64,000 nt of DNA from Pedobacter nototheniae (GTDB taxonomy: Bacteria; Bacteroidota; Bacteroidia; Sphingobacteriales; Sphingobacteriaceae), in contig NZ_RQRS01000014.1 of assembly GCF_004335085.1 (NCBI RefSeq), positions 1 to 64,000 of the forward strand, written 5' to 3'. This document shows positions 27,196-36,151 of the stretch, one piece after another. Numbering within the stretch: position 1 is the stretch's first letter; every line of letters starts with the position of its first letter. The notes below the pieces were generated by a model. That model had not been told where the DNA came from and ran no database searches. It saw only the letters and a list, made by a program, of their open reading frames with translations. A program made the translations under genes and the position numbers.

Positions 27196-28677
27196 TTAAA
27201 TTCTTTTTAATCCAGCCTTAGCCTGACTTTCGATGCTGCTTTCATATTCATGATTTTTCATTGAAATAGCGGTATTATAAGCTTCTTTAGCTTTGGCTGG
27301 ATTTTTCTTTTTCTCATAAATTTTGCCCATTTGCAAAGCCGCATTTGCTGCAAAATAATACTTCAAATTTTTACCTTGATTTACCGCTGCCTGATAAGCC
27401 AATAACGCTTGATCGTCTTTTCCTAAATCATCATATACACGGCCCAAACGATAATTATATTCAGTTTTATCCTTATCAGAATCATAATCTGCAGCTTTAG
27501 AAGATTCTAAAATTTGCTGAGATTTAGTTAAGTATCCACCATCAAATAAAAGACGAGCCTTTAAAAGATCTGTGTTTGGCACTGGCGCCGCTGCTTCATT
27601 TAAAGCCTGTTTATCCTTTTCATTGTATGTGTAGCCGCTTTTGGCTGCTTTGGAGGCATAAGTTGTATAACCTGTTTTATCCCCTTTTAATAAAGCAATC
27701 CAAGCCAAATGCAGGTTTGCATCTTTAATGTAATTTACACCCTTATTGGTTTGTAAAAACTTATTGAAATATGCCGATGCAGTTAAATCTAATTTATTTA
27801 AGTGTGCAACCCCTTCCAAATATTCTAGATAAGGGAATGGTTGATAAACACCACCTTCAGGGCGAGATTTTAAAATGTTTATCGCCTCATCATTATGTCC
27901 GTTTTTAATGCACACATAACTTTGAAGGTAAGATTTTAGTAGGCTCGTATCGGCAATTCTTTCCGTGTACTTCATCGTTTTAGCATAAGCAGAAGGGCTG
28001 TGCGCAACATCTGTTAAAACATATGCGTAGTAAAAAACTACTTCTTCATAAAAAGGTTCATATGATGATTTCGGCAAATTATCCGCTAGTTTTTCGAACA
28101 TGGAAAGCCCGCTTTGTAAATTACCTCTGATGCCAAAAGTAGATAATGTACTTTTCAAAGCGCCATCTGGTAAATTACCCAAAACCGCATTTATTAATCC
28201 AAGACCTTTTAAGTTTAGATGAAAATCGGGGAATTTCTTTGCGTTCTCCTGCAGTAAATTATTAGCCCGTTTAATTTCCATTGCTGCGTTGAAATATTCT
28301 CCGTAGCGCCCTCTAATTAACGCCCATTGCAAATTAATTTCTGCCTGTGCATATAAATAATAGGGAGATTGCTTATCATCATCGCTAATTTTATCCAACC
28401 TGGCCGATTTATTTCCTTCTAACCGATCAAAATCAGCTTTATTTTCTGAAGTTAATAGCGTAAAATAATCTACATAATTCTCCAATAAAGGGATGATAGC
28501 ATTGTTTGGCCTAAGTTTTTTTTCAGTAGAGATATAAGCTTTTGCGTTGCCGAGTTTCAGCTCAAAAATACTTTTATAGGCGTTTAAGCAGTTGGCATTA
28601 AAATCGAAATTGGCAAATAATGAAAGTGGTGAAACCAGAAGAAAGAGCGCTGAAAAAAAACGTAGTCTTTTAACCAT
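27196..28677 (-). CDS. Secreted tetratricopeptide-repeat protein
   Basis: The 493-residue protein has a signal peptide (residues 1-22, ending LFA) and is helical throughout. Clear TPR units lie near the C-terminus: YNYRLGRVYDDLGKDDQALL, AANAALQMGKIYEKKKNPAKAKEAYNTAI (in part). The first 300 residues are more diverged helical repeats. TPR proteins scaffold complexes; no enzyme domain is present. It probably acts in the periplasm. The partner is unknown. Confidence 0.85.
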   Translation of the reverse strand: MVKRLRFFSALFLLVSPLSLFANFDFNANCLNAYKSIFELKLGNAKAYISTEKKLRPNNAIIPLLENYVDYFTLLTSENKADFDRLEGNKSARLDKISDDDKQSPYYLYAQAEINLQWALIRGRYGEYFNAAMEIKRANNLLQENAKKFPDFHLNLKGLGLINAVLGNLPDGALKSTLSTFGIRGNLQSGLSMFEKLADNLPKSSYEPFYEEVVFYYAYVLTDVAHSPSAYAKTMKYTERIADTSLLKSYLQSYVCIKNGHNDEAINILKSRPEGGVYQPFPYLEYLEGVAHLNKLDLTASAYFNKFLQTNKGVNYIKDANLHLAWIALLKGDKTGYTTYASKAAKSGYTYNEKDKQALNEAAAPVPNTDLLKARLLFDGGYLTKSQQILESSKAADYDSDKDKTEYNYRLGRVYDDLGKDDQALLAYQAAVNQGKNLKYYFAANAALQMGKIYEKKKNPAKAKEAYNTAISMKNHEYESSIESQAKAGLKRI

Positions 28678-28779
28678 TGAGTTGAATTCTAAATTTTGCC
28701 TGGAGATTAGCGAGGCAGCAACAAATTAATAAATATCTAACCTTAACGCAAAATATTAGTTCTTGTTTTACCTTAAACA

Positions 28780-28811
28780 AAAAACGTCTCGGTTTTGACC
28801 GAGACGTTTTT
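28780..28811. terminator. Terminator after the zinc-ribbon gene
   Basis: AAAAACGTCTCGG (28780-28792) and its perfect complement (28799-28811) enclose a six-base loop. It follows the end of the zinc-ribbon gene on the minus strand and lies 100 bases before the TPR gene's start. Confidence 0.88.
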
Positions 28812-28829
28812 AAAAAATTTAAGATTTGA

Positions 28830-29573
28830 TTATCCTTCAGCTACTTCATGAGTAAGAGCTTCATCAACCAAAATACGACCACAGTGTTCGCAAACGATAA
28901 TTTTTTTACGTTGACGAATATCTAACTGGCGTTGAGGTGGAATTTGGTTAAAACAACCCGAGCAAGAATCACGGTCGATAGTTACTACGGCTAAACCATT
29001 TACAGCATTTTTGCGTAAACGTTTGTAAGCAACCAATAAACGCTCTTCGATAAGTGGCTCAGATTTATCAGCTTTTTTCTGTAAATCTTGCTCTTCTTTT
29101 TCAGTTTCTGCAGTAATTACATCTAATTCAGCTTTTTTAACATCTAAGTCTTTTTTTCTACCTTCTAGTTCTGCTTTAGCAGCTTCGTAGATTTCAGTTT
29201 TAGAAGTGATTTCAAAACCGTGTTCTTTAATTTTTTTCTCAGAAACCTGAATATCTAATCCCTGAATCTCAATTTCTTTAGTTAAAGCATCGTATTCACG
29301 GTTGTTTTTAACTTCTTTTAATTGAGTATCGTATCTTTTGATTGCTGCCTGGGCATCTTTAATCGTGTTTTTACGGGTTACGATAGAATCTTCCAGATCA
29401 TCAAGTTCACCTTTAATTTTCTGAATTCTCGTTTCTAATCCTAAAACATCATCCTCAAGATCAGCTACTTCCATTGGTAATTCGCCTCTTACCTGACGGA
29501 TTTTATCAATTTTAGTGTGGATGTTTTGTAATTCGTATAAAGCTTTTAGCTTTTGTTCTACGGTTTGTTCCAT
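28830..29573 (-). CDS. Coiled-coil C4 zinc-ribbon protein
   Basis: The 247-residue protein is a long charged coiled coil (residues about 15-180) with a C-terminal zinc ribbon: two Cys pairs in DSCSGCFNQIPPQ and VCEHCGRIL. It matches the CT398/HP0958-like family (zf-RING_7), whose H. pylori member binds RpoN and flagellin mRNA; that role cannot be assumed here. The start codon overlaps the stop of the Nif3-family gene by one base (TAATG), so the two are translationally coupled. The same pair of genes is adjacent in many bacteria. Confidence 0.9.
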   Translation of the reverse strand: MEQTVEQKLKALYELQNIHTKIDKIRQVRGELPMEVADLEDDVLGLETRIQKIKGELDDLEDSIVTRKNTIKDAQAAIKRYDTQLKEVKNNREYDALTKEIEIQGLDIQVSEKKIKEHGFEITSKTEIYEAAKAELEGRKKDLDVKKAELDVITAETEKEEQDLQKKADKSEPLIEERLLVAYKRLRKNAVNGLAVVTIDRDSCSGCFNQIPPQRQLDIRQRKKIIVCEHCGRILVDEALTHEVAEG

Positions 29574-30670
29574 TAAAACAAGTAATTTATGGGGTTTGTA
29601 TTTTGCTCCGTTAAACGGATTGCAAAGTTAGCAAATTTTTTCTGAATAATTTCAACCAATAAATTTGAGGTAAATTGTTCAGTTTCAAAGTGTCCGATGT
29701 CGGCAATGATCAATTTTTCTTCAGCATCAAAAAACTCATGATATTTGAAATCGGCAGTAATAAAGGCGTCGGCGCCAGCTGCAATTGCTTCCTTTAAAAG
29801 AAAACTTCCTGAGCCACCACAAACGGCCACTTTTTTAATCCTTTTTGGTAAAACTTCGGTGTGCCTTATCACTTTAGCTTGCATTCTATCTTTAACCAAA
29901 TGCAAAAAATCATAGGCATCCATGTCGTATTCTAACCAACCTAACATGCCCGAACCAACCAAGTCGTTTTTATTTTCCAGTTTATAAATATCGTATGCAA
30001 CCTCTTCGTATGGATGGTTTTCGAATAAAGCGACCAATATTTTCCTTTCAGATTGAGCTGGATAAACGGTTTCTATTCTAACTTCAGCTTCATGATGCCT
30101 TCTTCCTCTTTCCCCAACAAACGGATTTGAATCTTCATTTCCTTTAAAAGTACCAAAACCTTCGGCATTGAAACTGGTTTCGCTATAATTACCAATATTA
30201 CCTGCTCCTGCGTAAAAAAGTGCTGATCGCAATTGTTCTGCCTGTGCGTGCGGACAGTAGGTAACCAATTTTTTTAACAAACCAGTTTTAGGTAAAAGAA
30301 CCTTAGTTCCTGTTAAGCCCAAGCGCTCACAAATTCGAGCATTTACGCCGGTATGCACACTATCCAAATTGGTATGAATGGCGTAAAGTGCAATATTATT
30401 TTTTATAGCTTTAAGCACCACACGTTCCACGTAATTTTTGCCATTAAATTTCTTTAAGCCTTTAAAAACAATGGGGTGATGGGTAATAATTAAATTGCAA
30501 CTGGTACGAATGGCTTCATCAACTATTTTCTCTATACAATCCAAAGCAACCAAAGCACCATGAATTTCCATATTTGGATCGCCAACAATTAAACCCGAAT
30601 TATCGTAATCTTCCTGATAATTAAGCGGAGCTATGCTTTCTAAATAATTGGTAATCTCTGATAATTTCAT
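29573..30670 (-). CDS. Nif3-like dinuclear metal centre protein
   Basis: The 365-residue protein matches the Nif3/YbgI family with an inserted PII-like domain (residues about 130-235), as in the longer SA1388-like members. Metal ligands are in IITHHPIVF near the N-terminus and in DIGHFETE near the end. The family forms hexameric rings with two metals per active site. GTP cyclohydrolase- and nuclease-like roles have been proposed, without a settled one. It is coupled to the zinc-ribbon gene by a one-base overlap. Confidence 0.93.
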   Translation of the reverse strand: MKLSEITNYLESIAPLNYQEDYDNSGLIVGDPNMEIHGALVALDCIEKIVDEAIRTSCNLIITHHPIVFKGLKKFNGKNYVERVVLKAIKNNIALYAIHTNLDSVHTGVNARICERLGLTGTKVLLPKTGLLKKLVTYCPHAQAEQLRSALFYAGAGNIGNYSETSFNAEGFGTFKGNEDSNPFVGERGRRHHEAEVRIETVYPAQSERKILVALFENHPYEEVAYDIYKLENKNDLVGSGMLGWLEYDMDAYDFLHLVKDRMQAKVIRHTEVLPKRIKKVAVCGGSGSFLLKEAIAAGADAFITADFKYHEFFDAEEKLIIADIGHFETEQFTSNLLVEIIQKKFANFAIRLTEQNTNPINYLF

Positions 30671-30756
30671 TTTATAAAGATAGAAATTTTGATGTTTTGT
30701 AAGTAGCAGAAATAATTAATGTATTTAATGCTCATTAAGAATAGGCTTATAAAACG

Positions 30757-30797
30757 ACAAGCCCGCTAACACGATTTTTCATCGGTTGCGGGCTTGT
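30757..30797 (-). terminator. Hairpin after the TM2 gene
   Basis: ACAAGCCCGC (30757-30766) and GCGGGCTTGT (30788-30797) form a perfect ten-base GC-rich stem downstream of the TM2 gene, followed on the minus strand by a weak T-rich run. Confidence 0.65.
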
Positions 30798-30863
30798 AGA
30801 TTATGGAGGAACTGCGTTGTAATTGCTTTCCTAAAAAATATGTTGTTATTAAAAAGAAGAAAC

Positions 30864-31232
30864 TTATTGGAATCCGCCCATTCTAACCATTTGCAAACTT
30901 TCGAAAACCATTTTCTGATTGTATTCAAAAGCCAGGTTTTTATGGTTTACAACATCAACAATTGATCCGATGAAACATAATCCTATGGTTAAAAGATATA
31001 ATATGCCCATTCCAACCTGACCAACAATAAACCTTTGCAAACCTGGCACCACAAATAAGCCGATTAAACAGAAGATCAACATATCTGATGCGCTTTTTCT
31101 TTTACTGCTGTAAACCATCAGGAAATTTCTTAATTGTTGCTCGCTTAAACCTGCGGTTGCTTGTTGTAAATATGAGTATTCCTCTGGAGTTATACCTGGT
31201 AACGACATTAGAGGTGATTGAAAGATATCCAT
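30864..31232 (-). CDS. TM2-domain membrane protein
   Basis: The 122-residue protein has an amphipathic N-terminus (PEEYSYLQQATAGLSEQQL) and two hydrophobic helices at about 50-65 and 72-90 that match the TM2 pattern (IGLFVVPGLQRFIVGQ, then MGILYLLTIGLCFIGSIVDV). TM2 proteins have no established bacterial function. It starts four bases after the DUF2752 gene ends, and the two are often neighbours. Confidence 0.87.
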   Translation of the reverse strand: MDIFQSPLMSLPGITPEEYSYLQQATAGLSEQQLRNFLMVYSSKRKSASDMLIFCLIGLFVVPGLQRFIVGQVGMGILYLLTIGLCFIGSIVDVVNHKNLAFEYNQKMVFESLQMVRMGGFQ

Positions 31233-31236
31233 GACT

Positions 31237-31539
31237 TTATGTATTAAGTGGTGAAATTTTAAATTGTTTTTTATTTTTTATCAATGTGTAAATTCTATAA
31301 AATATAATCAGCAAAGCTGGAAAACCGAACCAGTGTTGTTTAAAACTCTGACTAAATTCGCCATGAAATATTTGGCTTATCGACCTGCCTAAGCCACAAC
31401 CAGGACACCATTGCTCAAAACCCAAATTTGCTAAAGGGCACAGCGTAAAATGATGTTCATGACTGTTAGCGGTTGCCAATAACACTAAAGCAATTATCCA
31501 GAAAGAAAGTTCTAGCGGAAAGCTTTTAATGTATTTCAT
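31237..31539 (-). CDS. DUF2752 membrane protein
   Basis: The 100-residue protein has the DUF2752 hallmark CPGCGLGRS at about residue 45-53, with a second Cys in LCPLANLG upstream. Hydrophobic segments lie at about 8-25 and 68-87. The function is unknown; the paired cysteines could bind metal or form a disulfide. It is in an operon with the TM2 gene. Confidence 0.88.
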   Translation of the reverse strand: MKYIKSFPLELSFWIIALVLLATANSHEHHFTLCPLANLGFEQWCPGCGLGRSISQIFHGEFSQSFKQHWFGFPALLIIFYRIYTLIKNKKQFKISPLNT

Positions 31540-31759
31540 GTTTCAGTTTTTATATATTTTAGAGGTTATCAAAAAAGCTTTGTTACAATAATATGGGTTT
31601 ATTCGACGAATAGGAGCAAATATCCGACAAATTACCGTATTCCACCGAAGAAAAATAGCACAGCTAGAATTATAACAATCAAAAAAACCTTTATCACAAT
31701 TTAAGGTTAATTTAATACCAAGATTACAATTCAAAAAAAATCAATTCAGAAATAAACAT

Positions 31760-31767
31760 TAAATTTG
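31760..31767 (+). promoter_or_regulatory. Candidate -7 element before mfd (TAAATTTG)
   Basis: TAAATTTG fits TAnnTTTG but lies only five bases before the TTG start codon of mfd, so use of it would give a nearly leaderless message. No -33 element is visible. The match may be chance. Confidence 0.3.
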
Positions 31768-31771
31768 TGCC

Positions 31772-34700
31772 TTGAACATTCGCGATTTAATAAACAGATA
31801 TAAAACAGACGATAGAGTAGCCGCATTTAACAAGGTGCTCAACAGTTCTAAAAACCCTAAAGTACAATTAAAGGGGTTAGTAGGTTCTGCTGATGCTGTT
31901 GTTGCCCTATCATCATACTTTTTACTTCATAAACCATTGCTTTTTGTTTTTCCCGATCGGGAAGAGGCTGCTTATTTTCAGTCGGATTTAGAAAGCATTT
32001 TAGATAAACAAGTATTACTTTTTCCTTCCTCTTACCGTAAATCTTTTGATTTTACACAAGTTGATACAGCCAATGTTTTAGCTCGTGCCGAAGTTTTAAA
32101 TGAACTTAATCACGATTCTGAATACGGAAAAATTGTGGTTTCTTATCCTGAAGCCATTGCAGAAAAGGTTATTGATCGTTCTGCCCTTGAAAAAAACACT
32201 TTAGAAATTAGTATTGGCGCTAAACTTGGAATCGATTTTATTAATGAATTTTTAATTGATTATGATTTCGATCGCCGAGACTTTGTTTATGAACCAGGCC
32301 AATTTTCTATCCGTGGTGGTATTGTAGATATTTTTTCGTTCTCATCTGATTTACCATACCGAATTGAGTTTTTTGGCGATGAGGTAGAAAGTATCCGTAG
32401 TTTTGAAATCGAAAGTCAACTTTCTGTTAATGATGTAAAATCACTAACAATTGTGCCTAACGTTCAAGCCAAATTTTTAACAGAAAGCAATATTAGTATT
32501 CTCGATTACATCGATCAGGATACCCAGCTTTGGTTTAAAGATGTAGAGTTTACGCTAGATATTATAAAAGCTGGCTACAAAAAAGCGGTAGAACTTTGGA
32601 AAGCTTTGCCCGCAGCTGATAAAAGCCAAAACCCTGAATGGATTGATCCTAAGTTTGCCTTTACTGATGAGAAATTACTTGGCGATCATTTACAAGATTT
32701 TCCATTAATCGAGTTTGGTAAACAATTTTTCTACCAAACAGATAATCGCTTTGAGTTTGAAACTAAACCGCAGCCATCATTTAATAAAGATTTTAACTTA
32801 CTGATTCATAATTTAAAAGAGAATGAAAAGGCGGGTATTGTAAATTTCATTTTCACGGATTCGGTTAAACAGATTGAGCGTTTATATGCCATTTTGGATG
32901 ATATTGATAAAACGGCGAAGTTTACTCCAATTAACAGCATGCTGCGTGAGGGTTTTGTAGATCCTCAAATTCAAACGGCATTTTATACCGATCATCAAAT
33001 TTTTGATCGTTACTATAAATACAAGCTTAAAAAGGGCTATCAAAAAAGCCAGGCCATTACCTTAAAAGATCTTCGCGAACTAAAATCTGGAGATTATGTT
33101 ACCCACATTGATCACGGTATTGGAAAATATGCCGGTTTAGAAAAAGTAGAGGTAAATGGCAAAACCCAGGAAATGATTCGTTTAGTTTATGCGGATAACG
33201 ATTTGCTCTATGTAAACATTAACTCCTTAAATCGCATTGCGAAATATAGCGGCAAAGAAAGTGGTGTGCCTAAAATGAATAAATTGGGTACTGATGCCTG
33301 GGACAAGCTAAAAAAAACAACTAAAAAAAAAGTTAAAGATATTGCCCGCGACCTGATTAAGCTTTATGCTTTACGTAAAACACAGGCCGGAACAGCTTTT
33401 TCTCCCGATGGTTATTTACAAACAGAATTAGAGGCTTCATTTATTTATGAAGATACTCCCGATCAGTTAAAGGCCACTCAGGATGTAAAAAAAGATATGG
33501 AAGCGCCACATCCAATGGATCGTTTGGTTTGTGGTGATGTAGGTTTTGGTAAAACAGAAATTGCCGTTCGTGCAGCTTTTAAAGCTGTTGCCGAAGGTAA
33601 ACAAGCCGCCATATTGGTACCTACAACCATTTTAGCGCTCCAACATTTTAAAACCTTTTCTTCGCGATTAAAAGATTTCCCGGTGACGGTAGATTACATT
33701 AACCGATTTAAAACAAATAAGCAAATTAAAGATACACTTGCCGAAGCTGCAGCAGGAAAAGTTGATATATTAATTGGTACACATCGCCTATTAAGTAAAG
33801 ATGTGAAGTTTAAAGATCTCGGCATCATGATTATTGATGAAGAACAGAAATTTGGTGTAACGGCAAAAGAAAGGCTTAAAGCTGTAAGGGTAAATGTTGA
33901 TACCTTAACTTTAACGGCAACGCCTATTCCAAGAACTTTACACTTTTCATTAATGGGTGCCCGAGATTTATCCATTATTAGTACGCCACCACCAAATAGG
34001 CAGCCTGTTAGTACTGAATTACATGTTTTTAATGATAAATTAATTAAGGAAGCGATACAATTTGAACTGGATAGAGGTGGTCAGGTATTTTTTATTCATA
34101 ACCGCGTTAACGATTTAATGCAATTGGGTGGTATGATCCAAAAGCTGGTTCCTAAAGCACGCATTGGTATTGCCCACGGACAGTTGGACGGTGACGCATT
34201 GGAAGATGTAATGCTTGACTTTATCAATGGCGAAAAGGATGTTTTGGTTGCAACTACGATTATAGAGGCTGGTTTGGATATCCCAAATGCCAATACCATT
34301 ATTATTAACCATGCGCATATGTTTGGGTTGAGCGATTTGCACCAAATGCGTGGCAGGGTTGGCCGAAGCAACAAAAAAGCCTTTTGTTATTTGCTTTCTC
34401 CACCATTATCAACCCTAACTTCTGAAGCAAGAAAACGTTTAAGTGCTATTGAAGAGTTTTCTGATTTGGGAAGTGGCTTTAATGTAGCCATGCGAGATTT
34501 GGATATTCGTGGTAGCGGAAATTTATTAGGTGCTGAGCAAAGTGGTTTTATTGCTGAAATTGGTTTTGAAATGTACCATAAAATTTTAGATGAAGCCATA
34601 CAGGAATTAAAAGATGCTGAATTTAAAGGCTTGTTTGAAAATGAACCACAGCGCCCATTTGTTGGGTTTACTCAAGTTGATACAGATTTAGAACTCTACA

Positions 34701-35110
34701 TTCCTGATGCCTATATTACCAACATAACCGAGCGTTACAATCTTTATACAGAGTTATCAAAGTTAGAAAACGAGGAAGAACTGGAGCGTTTTGAGAAACA
34801 CCTTGCCGACCGTTTTGGTCCTGTTCCTCCGCAAGTAAAAACCATGTTAAGCGTGGTGCGTTTACAATGGCTAGGAAAGAAATTGGGCTTTGAAAAAATA
34901 AGTTTCAAAAAGAATAGTTTGCGGGGTTACTTTTTAAGCGATAAGCAATCGGCTTATTTTGATTCGAATACGTTTACCAAAATTTTAACTTTTGCTCAGA
35001 ACCATCCGCGGATGTGTAATTTAAAAGAGGTTAAAAATACTTTAAGAATTGCTTTTGATAACGTTAGCACAGTAGAAGAGGCTATAGAAACTTTAGAATT
35101 AATTGACTAA
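31772..35110 (+). CDS. mfd: Transcription-repair coupling factor Mfd
   Basis: The 1112-residue protein has UvrB-like N-terminal modules, an RNA-polymerase-interacting CarD-like domain (LKSGDYVTHIDHGIGKYAGL) and RecG-like helicase motors. Walker A is GDVGFGKT at 588-595, then the DEEQ box (IIDEEQKFG), TATPIPRTL and a TRCF C-terminal domain. It removes stalled RNA polymerase and recruits UvrA. The start codon is TTG, chosen because MNIRDLINRY aligns with the expected start and no in-frame ATG lies near. It is followed 11 bases later by a DUF3820 gene. Confidence 0.96.
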   Translation: MNIRDLINRYKTDDRVAAFNKVLNSSKNPKVQLKGLVGSADAVVALSSYFLLHKPLLFVFPDREEAAYFQSDLESILDKQVLLFPSSYRKSFDFTQVDTANVLARAEVLNELNHDSEYGKIVVSYPEAIAEKVIDRSALEKNTLEISIGAKLGIDFINEFLIDYDFDRRDFVYEPGQFSIRGGIVDIFSFSSDLPYRIEFFGDEVESIRSFEIESQLSVNDVKSLTIVPNVQAKFLTESNISILDYIDQDTQLWFKDVEFTLDIIKAGYKKAVELWKALPAADKSQNPEWIDPKFAFTDEKLLGDHLQDFPLIEFGKQFFYQTDNRFEFETKPQPSFNKDFNLLIHNLKENEKAGIVNFIFTDSVKQIERLYAILDDIDKTAKFTPINSMLREGFVDPQIQTAFYTDHQIFDRYYKYKLKKGYQKSQAITLKDLRELKSGDYVTHIDHGIGKYAGLEKVEVNGKTQEMIRLVYADNDLLYVNINSLNRIAKYSGKESGVPKMNKLGTDAWDKLKKTTKKKVKDIARDLIKLYALRKTQAGTAFSPDGYLQTELEASFIYEDTPDQLKATQDVKKDMEAPHPMDRLVCGDVGFGKTEIAVRAAFKAVAEGKQAAILVPTTILALQHFKTFSSRLKDFPVTVDYINRFKTNKQIKDTLAEAAAGKVDILIGTHRLLSKDVKFKDLGIMIIDEEQKFGVTAKERLKAVRVNVDTLTLTATPIPRTLHFSLMGARDLSIISTPPPNRQPVSTELHVFNDKLIKEAIQFELDRGGQVFFIHNRVNDLMQLGGMIQKLVPKARIGIAHGQLDGDALEDVMLDFINGEKDVLVATTIIEAGLDIPNANTIIINHAHMFGLSDLHQMRGRVGRSNKKAFCYLLSPPLSTLTSEARKRLSAIEEFSDLGSGFNVAMRDLDIRGSGNLLGAEQSGFIAEIGFEMYHKILDEAIQELKDAEFKGLFENEPQRPFVGFTQVDTDLELYIPDAYITNITERYNLYTELSKLENEEELERFEKHLADRFGPVPPQVKTMLSVVRLQWLGKKLGFEKISFKKNSLRGYFLSDKQSAYFDSNTFTKILTFAQNHPRMCNLKEVKNTLRIAFDNVSTVEEAIETLELID

Positions 35111-35121
35111 TTGCTGAACTA

Positions 35122-35340
35122 TTGGACCCAACCTTATTGCTCGATCTTGTAAAAATGCAAATGCCCTACGGAAAGTATAAAGGCTATTTAATTTGCAATA
35201 TTCCTGAAAGTTATTTGCTTTGGTATAAAGATAAGGGCTTTCCGAAAGGTAAATTAGGCGATTTAATGGCTACCATGTTTGAAATACGGGTAAATGGCCT
35301 CGAATATTTATTAACGCCGTTGAAAAATCAACAGCGTTAA
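35122..35340 (+). CDS. DUF3820 protein
   Basis: The 72-residue protein has the DUF3820 pattern: MPYGKYKGYLICNIPESYLLWY and a short helical end. The family is short, soluble and lacks a known function. The start is TTG at 35122 (DPTLLLDLVKMQMPYGKYKG follows); the alternative is the ATG 11 codons later. It lies 11 bases after mfd and is probably co-transcribed. Confidence 0.8.
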   Translation: MDPTLLLDLVKMQMPYGKYKGYLICNIPESYLLWYKDKGFPKGKLGDLMATMFEIRVNGLEYLLTPLKNQQR

Positions 35341-35349
35341 TAAATCAGT

Positions 35350-36066
35350 CTATATTTCGCAGCCATTTTCATCACAAATGGCATCATCATTCTTATTTAA
35401 TGATTTCAATGATGTTTTTGGTTGTGTTTCTTTCCACTCTTTAAAACTTTGGGTTAACGCTTGTTCAAAAGCTTGAACAGGTTGTGCGCCAGAAACCGCA
35501 TACTTGCGATCTAATACAAAATAAGGAACTCCTCTAATGCCCAGGTTTTGGCTTTCATAAATGTCATAACGTACGGCTTCTGCAAATTGTTCGCTATTTA
35601 AAACCTCTTCGGCTTCAGTTTTATCAAGACCTATTTCGGTTGCTATTTCTGCTAGTATATTTAAATTATCAATATCTCTACCCTGAATAAAATGTGCTTC
35701 AAAAAGTTTTTCTTCGGCTAAATCCTGAAGATTATGTTTCGCCGCCAAGTGAATTAAACGATGCGCATTAAAAGTATTAGCCGGAATATTTTTTCCGAAA
35801 TTAATGGTTAATCCTGCATTTGCAGCCATATCTACAACTTGTTGCGTCATTTGTTTGGCTTGTTCAACAGGCATTCCTTTACTTCTCGATAAATAATCGA
35901 AAACGGTTTCATTATTGGTGTTATGATACTCAGGATTTAGTTGGTAACTTTTCCATTCCACCTCAATTTCATCCTTAAAGGGCAAGGTTTCTATAGCTTG
36001 TTCGAAATGTCTTTTACCAATATAGCAAAACGGACACATTACATCCGACCAGATTTCTACTTTCAT
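35350..36066 (-). CDS. DsbA-family oxidoreductase, FrnE type
   Basis: The 238-residue protein starts MKVEIWSDVMCPFCYIGKRH, with the redox Cys-Pro-Phe-Cys at 11-14 and the cis-Pro loop GVPYFVLD. It matches the FrnE/HCCA-isomerase branch of the thioredoxin fold. It has no signal peptide, so it acts in the cytoplasm, unlike DsbA. The C-terminus carries two cysteines (DAICDENGCEI). Members are disulfide oxidoreductases of uncertain substrate. Confidence 0.92.
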   Translation of the reverse strand: MKVEIWSDVMCPFCYIGKRHFEQAIETLPFKDEIEVEWKSYQLNPEYHNTNNETVFDYLSRSKGMPVEQAKQMTQQVVDMAANAGLTINFGKNIPANTFNAHRLIHLAAKHNLQDLAEEKLFEAHFIQGRDIDNLNILAEIATEIGLDKTEAEEVLNSEQFAEAVRYDIYESQNLGIRGVPYFVLDRKYAVSGAQPVQAFEQALTQSFKEWKETQPKTSLKSLNKNDDAICDENGCEI

Positions 36067-36117
36067 AATACAAAATTAAAGCTATTAAAATGAAGCCGAG
36101 TAAGCTAAAAGTAAAAA

Positions 36118-36141
36118 GCCGCTATCGTTAAGGATAGCGGC
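36118..36141. terminator. Terminator after the M14 peptidase gene
   Basis: GCCGCTATC (36118-36126) and GATAGCGGC (36133-36141) form a perfect stem, flanked by an A-run on the left (a T-run when read on the minus strand) and a T-run on the right. It ends the M14 transcript on the minus strand. Confidence 0.85.
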
Positions 36142-36151
36142 ACATTTTTTC

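Noticed and set aside
31543-31734. 63-residue minus-strand frame before mfd
   Set aside because: The composition is not protein-like and it covers a promoter region.
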